Positions 11,371 to 23,334 of a DNA stretch of 64,000 nucleotides are shown here, one piece after another. Within the stretch, counting starts at the first letter, position 1. The number at the start of each line of letters is the position of its first letter. The translations under genes and the position numbers were made by a program. The notes under the pieces are model-generated. The model was given only the letters and a program-made list of their open reading frames with translations. It ran no database searches and was not told the DNA's origin. This DNA is from Sipunculus nudus (taxonomy: Eukaryota; Annelida; Sipuncula; Golfingiida; Sipunculidae). The DNA lies in contig CM049316.1 in the NCBI GenBank assembly GCA_026874595.1, forward strand, positions 5,532,339-5,596,338, given 5' to 3'.

Positions 11371-13439
11371 GTTCTCCATGTTGGACATCACTGATCTCCA
11401 ACTTAACAGACAGTCACTGGTTCATAAAAGAGATCTGAAGATCTTATGTTCTTTCCTCTGAAGGCTGCGAGACACTGCGCTGTACTGTAATTGTATATAG
11501 GTCAACTGAAATTGAATCATGCTCATCAAGAACCAAAAACAATACAACATCTGATGGATGCCAGGAGGGGGTTAGGAGTATAACCCTGTTGTTTAAAAAA
11601 AGGTACCTATATATATGCAGTGTTTTTCCACAAATTGTATGGCTAACCCCCCTCTCATCCCCGTTCCTTGAGTTCTTGATCACTTACAGGTATAAGCCCC
11701 TCAATGTGTAAACTGTAAGGCGCTCCCTTCATGACATACTGGCTCTGCCTTGGATGCCAATTCTTGTTGTAAGGAGCAGCATGAACATAATTAAGCTTTC
11801 TCAGAGATACCTATAAATAGGTTTGTCTCCATTCACTCAACTCAATCATATTATAATATAACTTTTTCTGCTGAATAGCTTTAATCATGGGGTTACATAG
11901 AATTTTTTTTGCAGGTTATGTTGGAACTGTTTAAACAGTAAAAAGATTATTAACAGCAAGATATTTAATATTTAGACACTATACTTATGAATAAAATATT
12001 TATATTATGAATAAAAATTTATAATTTGTTAAAACAATAATTATGAATATATCTGGATAAAAAATAATTTAATAACTTGCTTAAATTTGATAAATTGAAA
12101 TAGCAAGTATATGAATTAATAATGAAATACTAATTAACTGCAAATATTAATATTTAGGCATTTTGAAATCAGATTTACAGGTATTGGGTTTTATTCAGCA
12201 ACACAGTGAAGAAAATTAGTATTAAAGAATTTTCATTATTGAAAAAAATATAAGAATGAGAAAATCTTAAAATAAGGGAAATTTCAAAGAATTATGTGTT
12301 ATTTTGAAATATATATATATAATGGAATTAAGTATAGTTATAAATATGTAGTATAGCAGGTGAAAACTCAAGCTGCCTGGATCAAAATACACCAGCACTG
12401 TCAGAAAAAATAATTGAAATTCATCTGATCTTCATGAGATGACGAAATAACTTGCTGTGACTTCAGCTTGTTAAAGTCCCTGGGTATAAAAAGCTTGTGA
12501 TTCAGAGGGTGTTGTGATAACATATCTTTCATCTTTTTTTCTCTACAAAGAAACATTTACACTATATTTTTGTAATATTTTCATGACTTGTGTCAAGTAC
12601 AATTGCTTTCATATATAACACTGTTTAAAAACAAAAATAGAATGTGATAACATTTTTCAAACATTGACAGCAATTGATAGTTTTCTGGAATTCCACTTAG
12701 GTCAAGGTAGATACAGCCAGAAATTAAACCAAGTCGGAAAAACTTCTGTGGATATAATGCAGAGTTGACGGAGATGGGATAGAAATAGAATCCTTGTAAT
12801 TTGATAGATTTAGAAAAACACGCAACTCAAAAGAGCATATACTGTTGTGAAGGTGGAGATGGTCAAAAGTCAGATTTGGATCATTTTCTGTGTACTGTAT
12901 GAGGTAATTGGAATTTGGTGTAAGATGGAGTCTAACAGCTGAGAAATGTAAAACGTGCGTGCCTGATGGCTAAAAAGACTTAGAATCGCTGCTAAATATG
13001 AGAAAAAATGGTTGCGTCAGGAGAAAGTAAGTAATTGTCATAGTGCTCGGTGAAAATGTAGCCATTAGTCCACAGTCATTTGTCAGTGTGTGTCACACCT
13101 TGAAACAGGGATGTCTCTCACTGTTCCCAAGCACACAGCCAAATGGTGACTTGATTGCATCATACACGCTGAAAAGGTAGTCTTGTCAAGGCCTTCTTGG
13201 GCTAATGGAATATGTGTATGGCCTTTTCTTAAGTCGCTCCAGCTTACTGTCTCTTATTCCATTATAACATGAGGTACACGGAGCCCTGAGTCTTTGGCTT
13301 CACTATAGCCCACACACAATATTCATAGAGTTTACTTCAATAAAAACACCCACACCCCGTGTGTTTGTGTGCTTGAGGTTGGGAGTGGTGTAGTGGCTTT
13401 AATAACAGTCATTGATCAACGGTTGTGGTCAATTACCTG

Positions 13440-13640
13440 TGTTTAAGTGGTCTTGTGTTTGCCCATCATAAGAGGTCTACGGCCCGCATCAAATCAACTT
13501 GCCCAGTCTGTCATCTCCGCTCTCCTCTCTGTTTGTGTTTCTGCTTATCACTGATATGCAAATGAGCCAATGATTGACATTTATGTCAACCTTCTGGTCT
13601 TCTGCAAGTATCACAGACAATTGATAGAATGTGGTGTTTT
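13440..13640. promoter_or_regulatory. Candidate cis-regulatory island with POU- and Meis/Pbx-like sites
   Basis: Contains the octamer-like ATGCAAATGAG (13557-13567), CCAAT, and TGATTGACA, which overlaps a palindrome TTGACAT-TT-ATGTCAA (13574-13589). ATGCAAAT is the classic POU octamer and TGATTGAC the Meis/Pbx-type site. Dense, non-repetitive and not coding in any frame. A regulatory function is inferred, not shown. Confidence 0.3.
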
Positions 13641-13720
13641 TCAACTTTCTGGTATTATTATATCTTAGTTATTATCACAATACATTTGTTTAAACAAATT
13701 TAAACATTTTAGCAGTTTGC

Positions 13721-13723
<3 letters not shown>

Positions 13724-13804
<81 letters not shown>
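13724..13804. repeat. (TA)n microsatellite, about 40 units
   Basis: Uninterrupted alternating A/T over about 81 bp. Length is likely to be polymorphic or collapsed in assembly. Confidence 0.95.
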
Positions 13805-13810
<6 letters not shown>

Positions 13811-14225
13811 CCTGCATCTGTTATTATAGTAATACTGATATTCAACACGTAATCATTTGCCATTACCAGTATACTTGAATCTTTTTCTGAACAAATGCCC
13901 TACATTGACTGTTTGTAAACTTGTGTTATAATAGCTGAATTCATACATGACTGAACATGTGGAACAGAAGACTATCACATACATCTGAATTTATCTGACC
14001 CATATTTTAGATGTGTACTTCATGGTCACGTATCTCTCACATCCACCTGCTGTAAGTTTGCGTATGTACTGAAGCAGCATATTTTTTTATTTCTGCTACT
14101 GTTGCATTTTTCAGTTCACCTGGTATGGTTGGCATATATCTCCCTTTTTGGCATGATACATGTTAGGAAAGCAATCTTCAGTATAAATTGTTAAAAAAAT
14201 GCTATGCTGGAAAAAGAAATTTCAA
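13805..14225. other. Unique DNA, nothing recognised
   Basis: No coding frame, RNA gene or repeat landmark is visible before the next T-run and hairpin remnant at 14226. Confidence 0.5.
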
Positions 14226-14830
14226 TTTTTAGATCTATAAGTCATCTGAGCTATAGTCGTGGTCCTTTGTCCATCGTCCGCCCGGCGGCCGTCCATTAAC
14301 AGGGCACATTTTGAAACTGTTGGGCCTACAAATCAAAAATTTTGCATACAGTTAGATGTCCTCAAAATCTCCTACCATACTGAAAATTGGGTCATTAAGA
14401 CTTTGTTCCTTTGAGATATTAAGGAAAAACCTCATTGTTACAGTTAATACCAAAAATTAGGTCAGTGTTGCTTAATTTGTTGACGTTATGGGCCCAAACA
14501 TAATGCATCTTATAAAAAATCAGGAAATATATTTACTCACTTAATATAAGAATTGCTGACACTAGAGACTTTTATTCAGGGATATAACTTCATTTAATCA
14601 AGATTCAATTGTATACTGAAAATTAGATCTGAATTTTGCAATTTTTTCAAGTTATTAGCATAAATATAAAATCAGTATCTTAAATTTTGCCTAACTTTGT
14701 CCATGGCACATTTTTATTCCTGTAAGATCTGTGGATTTAATTTTCACAGCATGTACACATGAAGATTTAATCTGTAAAAATCTGAAATTTGAAAATAAAA
14801 GCTGCAACTTTAGGCTAGTTTTTGATTTTT
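14226..14830 (+). mobile_element. AGCTCAG-family element, 5' portion (outer level of second nest)
   Basis: T-run, then a hairpin missing its left arm (AGATCTATAAGTCATCTGAG), a gtcc/cggccgtcc tract and the standard body to 'taggctagtttttgattttt' at 14830. It resumes at 17763 with 'tttttggaggctcttgttgt'. That continuation is predicted by 16553-16590, where the same body reads on into 'gaggctctattgtagtcag'. So 14831-17762 is inserted in its T-tract. Confidence 0.65.
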
Positions 14831-15422
14831 AGCTCAGCTGACTGTAAGTCATCTGAGCTATAGTCATGGTCCATTGTCCGTCGTCTGTCCGTCCGTCCGT
14901 ATGAGATGTGGCACGTTTTGAAACCGTAAGACCTAGGAATCCAAAATTCAGCATAATGTTAGATGTCCCCAAGATCTCCTACCAAGCCGAAAACTGGGTC
15001 TTTGCAACTTTGTTCCTTTGAAAAATTAAGGAAAAACCTCAATTTTTTATTAAAAACCTATTTTCACACTTCAGGACTGCCTAATATCAAAACCACTCAT
15101 CTGTTTTTGCTCATATTTACCATAAATATTCCTCTATATAGTTCCTATGTACATGACAGAAATTAAGTCTGTTAAGTTTAAATTATTTAAGTTATGGGCC
15201 CAAACATAATGGACTGTGTAAAAAATCAGGAAAAATATTTACTCATTTAACATGAATAATTTTGAAATTAGAGTATTTTCCCCAAGTATATAACTATGTT
15301 TAATTAAGATTCAATTGTTTACCCGAAATTGGATCTAAATTTTGTAAATTTTATAAGTTATTCGCATAAAAATAAAATCAGTACCTTAAATTTTGCCCAA
15401 CTTTGACCATGGCACTTTTTTT
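14831..15422 (+). mobile_element. AGCTCAG-family element, 5' part (middle level of second nest)
   Basis: Complete hairpin at 14831-14859, then a gtccgtccgtccg tract and body. It is interrupted in the T-run of 'ggcacttttttt' (other copies: ggcacgttttttccctg) by the AGCCC-type element at 15423, and continues at 16459. Confidence 0.75.
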
Positions 15423-16458
15423 AGCCCTCAGCCCTTAGGCTGATGGGCTATTGTCGTCACCCAAGCTGTCCGTCCGTCCGTCCGTCCTTCCGGCGTCCGT
15501 TAACTTTTACCTTGTGAGCGGGATATCTTGAAAAGGATTCACCATCAGAATTTTATTTCCTCGGTAAAGATGTATATCGACAAAATCTCGGTCAAGTTCG
15601 AAGATGGGTGACCTTGACCTATTTTTCTACATTTTAGAGCTGATTATAGAAAAACACTTAGATGCTAATTACTCAGGAACCATTTGGTGGATTTTCACAA
15701 AACTTACTATGATTATTGGGACTGATAATCTGTACCTGCTACACAAGTTTGGTGGCGCCACCTACAATATCTGATTTTAAATGAATTTTTATCGGATTTT
15801 TCAACTTTGGGCTTGTGAGCGGGATATCTCTAAAAGGATTCACCGTAGGAATTTTATTTTTTCGGTGAAGATGTATATTGACAAAATCTCGGTCAAGTTC
15901 GAAGATGGGTGACCTTGACCTATTTTTCTACGTTTTAGAGCTGATTATAGAAAAAACATTTAGAAGCTTATTTCTCAGGAACCATTGGCTGGATTTTCAC
16001 AATACTTACTATGATCATAGGGAGTGATGGTCTGTAACTGCTGCACAAGTTTGGGGGCGCCACCTGCAATTTCTTATTTTTAATGAATTTTTCTTGGATT
16101 TTTCAACTTTGGCCTTGTGCGCGGGATATCTCTAAAAGGATTCACAATAGGAATTTTATTTCTTTGGTGAAGCTGTATATCGAAAAAATCTCGGTCAAGT
16201 TCAAAGATGGGAGACCTTGACATACTTTTCAAGGTCACAGAGCTGATAATAGAATAAAACTTAGAAGCTTATTTTTCAGGAAGCATTTGGTGGATTTTTA
16301 TGAATCATGGTACATGCCTCTCCATTTTAAATTTATAACTGAGACATGTACAGATAAACATCCATGTGAGAACAGATATTTAGTACTTGTTACTGTTACC
16401 ACCTCTAAACACTGTTCTTTTGGCTGAGGGCTTTTGTCAGCTTCTGCTAATATTCTAG
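15423..16458 (+). mobile_element. Helentron-like element with AGCCCTCAGCC ends and ~300-bp core repeats
   Basis: 5' hairpin AGCCCTCAGCC...GGCTGATGGGCT, then a gtccgtcc tract. Three core units follow, each opening 'ttgtgagcgggatatct' or a variant (15522, 15810, 16115) and carrying TGACCTTGACCTA. Near the 3' end GGCTGAGGGCT is the exact reverse complement of the first 11 bases, set inside a terminal TCAGC..GCTAA hairpin that precedes ATATTCTAG. These asymmetric inverted ends plus a 3' hairpin and T/T insertion are the Helitron2/Helentron hallmark. Flanks are a T-run on the left and TTTT on the right, inside the host element. Confidence 0.75.
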
Positions 16459-17762
16459 TTTTATGTAAGTACCATTGATTTAATTTTCACAGCATGTATA
16501 CATAAATATTTAATTTGTTTAAATCTGAAATTTGAAAATAAAAGCTTGAAAATTAGGCTAGTTCTTGATTTTTTTCTTGAGGCTCTATTGTAGTCAGTTG
16601 CTTTGATTACAGATTACAGATGCAGGGTCCCACTCCAGGTCACTGGAAGTCAGCTATGCCAGGGTTTCTGATTTGTTACAGTCACTGGGGGAGATCCCCT
16701 GCTGTGACAGGTGTACTGTTATTCTCATATCAACACCCCAGTCACCCCCCCCCCCCCCCTGCAAACCAAACCCACCAAGTGTAATGCAGTAATTGTTATT
16801 GTTTTCACTGTATCTCCTTAATTGTAATGCTGTTTCCATTCAGATATGCAAAAACTTTCCTTGTAAAGGTAATTCAAGGTGTAATCCAGAAGATGCAATG
16901 TTGTGTAATGTAGCATTTTTAAGGATATCTGTTTTCTTTTAAAATGATTTTAACAAATATAATTGAACCCATCAGTATCCTTAAATTTATAAAATATGAA
17001 GCACATTATGGATAAATAAAGATACAATTAAAAATTGTGAAATCCAAATCAAGTATTATTTTTAGATATTTATTGTTTTGCAGATTGATAAGATATATTT
17101 TTGTGGTAAAAAATAAATAAACATTTGTATGCATGATGTGGTGTTATCTGACAAGATTGAGATTTATGATGATGCAATTGAGAATTATGAATCAACTTTT
17201 ATATTCAGATATATATGTTATATTGGAAATGTATAGAAATATAAACTTATAATAAAAAAAATTGATGTGATAAAAAAATGAGGATCTAATACAAACATTT
17301 GTTCATTATTTTCCTGCTCAGCAGAATTTGAGATCAGGCTTTGTTTGCCCTGTTTTATGTTGTTAATTAGTTATATCTCAACTGTATACATTTCATAAAA
17401 AAATACTTATATATATTTAATAATATATATTGTACAAAAAAATAGATTCAATTGAACAAATGTGTAAACTACTGAAATGTCAACAGTTAATTAAAAAGCC
17501 AACTAATGATCATGGTAATATTACAGATCATTTGTTCACAAACTGCTCACATGCTTAAGTTTCAACATTAGGAAAAACATGGTCAGGTCACAAAATATTA
17601 TTTGCCACAATTTCTTGCTCATCAATACAAACCAATCATATAAACCAACCTTGGCCTTTATTACCTCTTCCTCTTACACTTTATCTCCATTTGACATTAT
17701 TTTAGCTTTTTACCTTCAAGGTCAACTTCAGCTGAGCACAGTAGCCCATGGGTCCCTTGTTT
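16459..17762 (+). mobile_element. AGCTCAG-family element, 3' part (middle level of second nest)
   Basis: Resumes the host body ('gtaagtaccattgatttaat', 'tttcacagcatgtatacata') and runs to the family end CAGCTGAGCACAGTAGCCC then ATGGGTCCCTTGTT at 17730-17762. Without the insertion the element is about 1.9 kb. It carries a C-run at 16746-16759. No coding sequence. Confidence 0.7.
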
Positions 17763-17960
17763 TTTGGAGGCTCTTGTTGTATTCCTTTACATTGTCAAGC
17801 AGTCCACTTTGGTCACTGTACTTCATTCAGTGCAGCTCTCTATGCTCCCCCCGGCTGTTATGTAATCCCATCTCTCATGCAAGCCCTCTCTCTTGTTGAG
17901 CTGGATCAGGCATCAGCAGTTAATACCACAAGGAGCCTTTCTCTCTCCCTCCCCCCATTC
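17763..17960 (+). mobile_element. Continuation of the outer AGCTCAG-family element
   Basis: Matches the body segment seen at 16565-16610 and 52806-52860 ('gaggctct...gtcaa/gtcag'). Its right limit is unclear because no family terminus is recognised before 18490. The two overlapping frames of 72 and 106 codons here lie in repeat sequence and are not considered genes. Confidence 0.5.
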
Positions 17961-18489
17961 TGTTGACAGACCTGTACTTTAAATAAGGAATCATATCATT
18001 TCACTTTTTTTTTCAGCAACAAACAGTAACAACAGAGACCCATTCCCCCACCCGTCCCTTCAATACACAGGACTAATAAACAAGACAAATCTTATAATTT
18101 TTATGTTTAATAAATTCTTGTTGTTGAGACTTGGACAATTTTGACTTTTTAAAGAAAAAAATGTTCAGGAATCGGTCAGTCGTGCATTGACGTATTTGTG
18201 ATGTTTTTAAAATGAAGACACATTAATAAAGTAAAATGAAATAACAAACAACATACAGGTATATATTTTATTTACTCAAATTTCTACATGCGTACCTGAA
18301 TTCCACGGACATCAGCATCATTTGGTGTCATGCCGGGTCTGGTTCAACTCGGCGTAGTTTGCCATACATCCAAACCATTTGAATATAATCGCTGATAACG
18401 ATGGAAATTTGACTTTCCATATATAATCACAGAATAAAATCATCAGTCTCAGTAAATATATTACCCGTAAATTCAATTATGTTTATTTT
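17961..18489. other. Mixed unique DNA, nothing recognised
   Basis: No coding character. The 18300-18370 stretch ('ccacggacatcagcatcatt', 'gccgggtctggttcaactcg') is less AT-rich but has no sustained frame and matches nothing I know. Confidence 0.45.
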
Positions 18490-19540
18490 ACATGTTCTTT
18501 TATACACTCCCTATGCACATGGTTAGAAATTATGTCAGTATTGCATAATTGTTTTGAGTTATGGGCCCAAACATAATGCACATTGTAAAAAAATCAAGAT
18601 ATATATATTTATTCCCTTAACATAAGAATTGCTGAAGGTAGAGATTTTTTGTCAGTGATATAATATTATTTTATCAAGATTCAATTGTATACCCAAATTA
18701 AGTTCTGAATTTTTCAAAGTTATTAGCATAAATTTAAAATCAGTGCCTTAAATTTTGCCCAACTTTGACCATGGCATGTTTTTTCCATGTAAGCACTGTT
18801 GATTTAATTTTCATATCTTGCACACATAAGGATTTTAGCTTCTAAAATCTGAAATTTTAAAAGGAATTGATCAAAAACTAGCTTCTATGAATGTTTTTAT
18901 GAGACCATGTCACACCAAGCTATATGGGCTGTACTGAAGCCCCTCTATATGTCCCCACATGACCTTTTCAAGCCAATGATGCATGCTTGTAGCGAGGCAC
19001 TCTGCAGCCAGCCAGCTCTTGGGTGGCTGCAACTGGATCTAGCTGTCTTACCCCCTCCTGTAGTATTTGTTTTGGCCAAAAACATAACAATAAACTTTTT
19101 TTTTAATTATTGGTTCATGATAAGAACTTCAAGAAAATATAAATGGAAAAGGAATTTTATAGATAATGAGTTACAGGGAATTAGCTTGCAATTACTGATC
19201 ATTTATGGATCTTCCATGGATGACCAAAAATGTATTTCAAATGACACCATGCTGTCACCATTGGGTATTTTTCAATTCAACCATAAAAATGAAAAATAAA
19301 TAATTAAATAAAATTGTTGTTTACTATTAGGGATTGTATGAAGCAAGTTATTGATAGACAAGGATGCAGTTGATTATATTAAATTAATCTAAATTTCCAG
19401 GTCCGTTCCAGGTGTTTAATTTGTTGGTTTATATTTATTAAAAGAATAAATAAATATGTCAAAAATTTAAAATATTACTCAGACAAGTACACATTAAAGA
19501 TGTTGATATGTATAAAAATGTTTAGTGCTCTCTCTCCTGC

Positions 19541-19610
19541 TTTTTCTCTTTCTCTCTCTTTCTTTTTCTCTCTATATCTCTCTTTCTCTCTTTCTCTCTC
19601 TCTCTCTCAC
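19541..19610. repeat. CT-rich simple repeat
   Basis: Mostly tctctctttctctctc over about 70 bp. The overlapping frame rich in Ser, Leu and Phe is an artefact of this composition. Confidence 0.9.
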
Positions 19611-20061
19611 CCTAATTGCCTCCCTTCCTCCCTCCATCCCATTCTGTTGACTGAAATATTCACAATCTCATGTATATGTTATACTGTAAATGTATAGTAA
19701 CATTTGTAAACCTGGAAAAAATGATGTAATGAAAAAAAGGATTTAATGCAAATATTGTTAATTTTTTCCTGAGTCAGTAGAATGGGAAAAAAATTATTTC
19801 CTTTTTTCTCCATCTTTCTGCCTGTTTTAAATATTTAATGATCATTAATAAACTTTTTTTCTTATGAGCACTGTTGAATTAAATTTCAAATCCTGTATGT
19901 ATATGCAAGGGTGTTGTAACTTTCACCATCCCCTTCTTCACCCCACTGAGTCCTTGCTCCTTGGCACTGTGAACAATAGTTCTATGGCTATAGCCTAAAA
20001 TTTTATAATTAAAGAAAATATCTACAGAGAGACAGAGGTGTTGTAACTCCAATCATAACAG

Positions 20062-20080
20062 CCCCCCCCCCCCCCCCCCC
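20062..20080. repeat. Poly-C run
   Basis: Nineteen consecutive C. Similar runs occur at 4846-4859 and 16746-16759 in related element bodies, and a G-run at 22638-22656. Confidence 0.9.
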
Positions 20081-20395
20081 ACAATCAAGTTCTTCCACCT
20101 GTGGAGTGGGGACGTTATGGCATAGGTGTATACATATCATAAAATTGATAAAAAAGGTTTACTAAATAAATTGGATCTCATTAGACAAATGTGTAAACTG
20201 TTGAACTGTCAATAGCTTATCAGAAAGGTAACCAATGGAAATATATGGTCAGATCTCAAAATATTATTTACAACAATGTCTTCAGTCATATCAACCAACC
20301 ATGGCCTAGATTACCTCTTCCTCTCAAACTTTATCTACATTTCATCATATTTTAGATTTTAACCTTTCAGGTTTTTAAGTACAGTTGACTATTTG

Positions 20396-20917
20396 TCCAT
20401 AGGTACCTATGTACATGCCAGAAATTATGTCAATATTTTGTAATATGTAGACGTGGTGGGCATCAAAATAATGTACCTTGTCAAGACAAAAGAGATATCA
20501 TGTCATACAGTCACAGATTCATAAATCCCCTCATCAGCATAGTTAATCATAAGCTTATATCTGTCAAATTGAAATCTTGCAGACTTCCACACATGTAGAT
20601 CCTTCAACAAATAGCCTTTTCATCATTATACCACTGCATTAATATACTGTCATTGCATTCATATTTGCTCAAATAAATTGCTTTTTTCAACCCCTCCCAA
20701 ATAAATAAAAAATAAACCACTATATTTTACTCTATATTAATCCATCAGTCAAGTTATTTCATATATCATTTACTCACATATTTCTTATATTCCTTTATAA
20801 TAGCTCAACATGTCCATGTTTTCATAAGCTTTATCGACTCAATTTAGTATCACAATGGTTATACATTAATAGTCCAGTCATGATCAGCTGAGTGCCGTGA
20901 CCCATGGGTTCCTTGTT
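20396..20917 (+). mobile_element. AGCTCAG-family 3' end fragment
   Basis: The terminus CAGCTGAGTGCCGTGACCC then ATGGGTTCCTTGTT is clear at 20885-20917. Sequence before it has weak family resemblance ('tgtacatgccagaaattatg' near 20410), so the left limit is a guess. Confidence 0.5.
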
Positions 20918-21186
20918 CTTGCTTGTAATACCTACATGTCTGCATGTATGAATCAAAATAATTAAATTCTGTATTTAAAATAAACAAAAACATTTTATAA
21001 ATATAAACAATTTTACAGTTTACATTCAGAAATAAAAAAAAGCCTTGTTGACATGAAGTCCACAAATAGATCCAATTATGAGCTGGATCAGGGATATGGG
21101 TAGCCATAACCTTAAACTCATTAGACAGGAAGTCATTCTTTTTGTTATTAATTGAAGATAGGCAATTGGCATTGGTCTTGACCTTG
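20918..21186. other. Unique DNA, nothing recognised
   Basis: Short stretch between the element end and the AC/TA microsatellite. The minus-strand 115-codon frame here is AT-rich, starts in the AC repeat and runs into an element end. Not coding. Confidence 0.5.

Positions 21187-21235
<49 letters not shown>
21187..21235. repeat. (AC)n(AT)n compound microsatellite
   Basis: Alternating AC units run directly into alternating AT units. Confidence 0.95.
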
Positions 21236-21237
<2 letters not shown>

Positions 21238-21408
21238 CAATATAATAAATTAAGGTTCAATACATCACAGTGAAAGTGCTCTACCGTACAGGGAGCATTA
21301 ATAATATTATACTATGTATATAGTTAGCTTGATTTCATGATGCACTACAGTACTGTTTCGTGGGTTCAGCTTGCTAGCCGGCCCACTACTCAGGTACAAA
21401 CTGAAATG

Positions 21409-21411
<3 letters not shown>
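21236..21411. other. Short unique stretch between microsatellites
   Basis: No feature recognised. Confidence 0.5.

Positions 21412-21462
<51 letters not shown>
21412..21462. repeat. (TA)n microsatellite
   Basis: About 25 TA units immediately left of the long-inverted-end element. Frames of repeating Ile-Tyr on both strands are artefacts of it. Confidence 0.95.
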
Positions 21463-21468
<6 letters not shown>

Positions 21469-23334
21469 GGCCCAGATTCGAATCTGTCCCAATTTAAAAC
21501 TGGGCCAGCCCAGATTTGAATTTTGATCTGGGCCGGTCCAGATTAAAATCCTGTGGTGAAGACTTCAGGATTTAACTCTGGTCTGGACTGCTTTTAAACT
21601 GGGCTGGCCCAGATTAGAATTTTGATCTGGGCTGGTTAAGTTTGTTATCCTGTGGTGGACTGATTTTAAACTGGGCTGGCCCAGATCAAAATTTTTAATC
21701 TGGGATAGTCAAGATTACAATCCTGTGGTGGACTGATTTTAAACTGGGCTGGCCCAGATCAGAATCCTAATCTAATCTTAGGCTAGCTTGATTTTTATCA
21801 TCTTAAATCAGATAATACAGTAAACATTTATTCCAGATACACCATTTTGAAGGGCACAAAACACATAATGAACAAGATCATTTAAAATATTTTAGTGAGG
21901 AAAAAGCTAATGAACAAATATGATGTGCTTCTTTGGTTTTATCTATTCTTCAAGCATACAAGTTCACATTTGAACTTCACCTAAACCAACTACCATAATT
22001 TAGAACAGTTTAGAATATGTGTCAGTTCTGAGAAATCTACTTGACTCAATATCAAAATTTTCAACTTAACTGAGATAATTTTCTGTTCTGAATATCAAAA
22101 TTTCATGTGTAACATTAAATATATACATGCATGATTAAATACCAGCTTTAGCCATTTATAAGTGAACAAAAGTAATTTATCAGTCTTGGGTGAGCAGCAT
22201 GACATTGTGCCCTAACATGGGGCTAGGGGGAGGTTTGTGATACCATTTCTGTAATTTTCAATAGCAGAAAATCCACAGCTGAGAAAATGATATGATTGTT
22301 GTCATTTGTCAGTCTCAAAAATAGAGGTGAACGTGAGTGAAAATTGGATTTAGAATTTTAATTCAGAGGGTGACAAACATGGTGGAGTTTTCACTTTGGA
22401 GTTAATAACTTAAAAAAAAAGCTAATCTATTAAATGATAACTAATGTAAATTGAAGATAGTTAAAAGCTGCAATACAAATATTCTCTACCCTCAATAGTT
22501 AAAATGCTGAGCTGGTGAATATTGTTCCCACTGTTCTATCTAAATAGATGTTTCAGGGCCTTCTTTCCTTAATATGTAGTACGTTATATGTTCTAGGTCC
22601 AATGTTACGATAAGTGCAAATTCTTTAATGGGTGACTGGGGGGGGGGGGGGGGGGGAGAAGATCAAAGACAAAAAACCCCCAACTTATGATAAAGGATAA
22701 ATAACATAACAAATAAAATTTTGAACTTCAGGTCTTGGATCACAAGCTTAACATTGAGTAACATATATATTAATTATTATTGATTAAATTTTGTTTTAGT
22801 TTGTTGAATTAATGCACATGTTCTGCAAGCTATATTTGTAGTTTTTACCTGTAAAATACCAATGTCTAACATGATTATCTTATAATTATATATTAGACAT
22901 TTCACATAAGAGGTGAAATTACAAAATAAATATGACAAGATCCAACAAATGATATTTTCATAGAAAATGAAATAAATTCATTAAATATTAATTGTTATTG
23001 ACTTACAGTCTTACAGTGTTTACAAATTCTTTGATTTAATGAAAGGCCAGCTGGTTAAATAAAGTGTTATTGAAGCCAGCCTAGGAGTAGATTAGTATTC
23101 TGATCTGGGCTGGTCCAGTTTCAAATCAGTTCACCACAGGATTGTTAACTTGACCGGCCCAGATCAAAATTCTAATCTGGGCTGGCCCAGTTTCAAATCA
23201 GTCCAGACCAGATTTAAAACCTAAAGGCTTCACCACAGGATTTTATTCTGGACTGGCCCAGATCAAAATTTTATTCTGGGCTGGCCCAGTTTAAAACTGG
23301 TCTGTCCAGATCCGTCCATATCGTGATCTGGGCC
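21469..23334. mobile_element. Foldback-like element with long repetitive inverted ends
   Basis: Left arm 21469-21795 and right arm 23065-23334 are inverted relative to each other. Both start GGCCCAGAT from the outside and are made of repeated modules such as GGGCTGGCCCAGAT, CAAATCAGT/ACTGATTTTAAAC and ATCCTGTGGTGAA. The inner edges also match ('taggctagctt' and 'aagccagcctagg'). The core (about 1.27 kb) is AT-rich with a G-run at 22638-22656 and no coding frame, so the element is non-autonomous. It sits between TA microsatellites. I see no clear target-site duplication and cannot assign a superfamily. Confidence 0.7.

Larger units (their letters stand above)
10307..13720. other. Unique AT-rich interval without a recognised gene
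   Basis: No repeat-family landmark is found between the hairpin at 10306 and the TA tract at 13724. Frames are short and lack domains. Two less AT-rich islands (11060-11370 and 13440-13640) are annotated separately. The rest, including very AT-rich DNA at 11930-12350, shows nothing I can name. Confidence 0.5.
18490..20395 (+). mobile_element. AGCTCAG-family element, older 5'-truncated copy
   Basis: Begins in mid-body ('atgtcagtattgcataattg', 'gttatgggcccaaacataat'), follows the subtype of 8336-9300 through 'tgagaccatgtcacaccaag', and then matches 17280-17760 up to 'taccttcaag'-like sequence at 20360. The expected 3' end is decayed ('cagttgactatttgtccata'). It includes a pyrimidine tract at 19541-19610 and a C-run at 20062-20080. 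A 130-codon frame at 18907-19299 lies wholly inside this repeat body, so I do not call it a gene. Confidence 0.6.

Noticed and set aside
18907-19299. 130-codon plus-strand frame
   Set aside because: Lies wholly in an AGCTCAG-family body. The related segment at 8697-9060 does not keep the frame open.
21307-21519. Ile-Tyr repeat frames on both strands
   Set aside because: Translation of a TA microsatellite.
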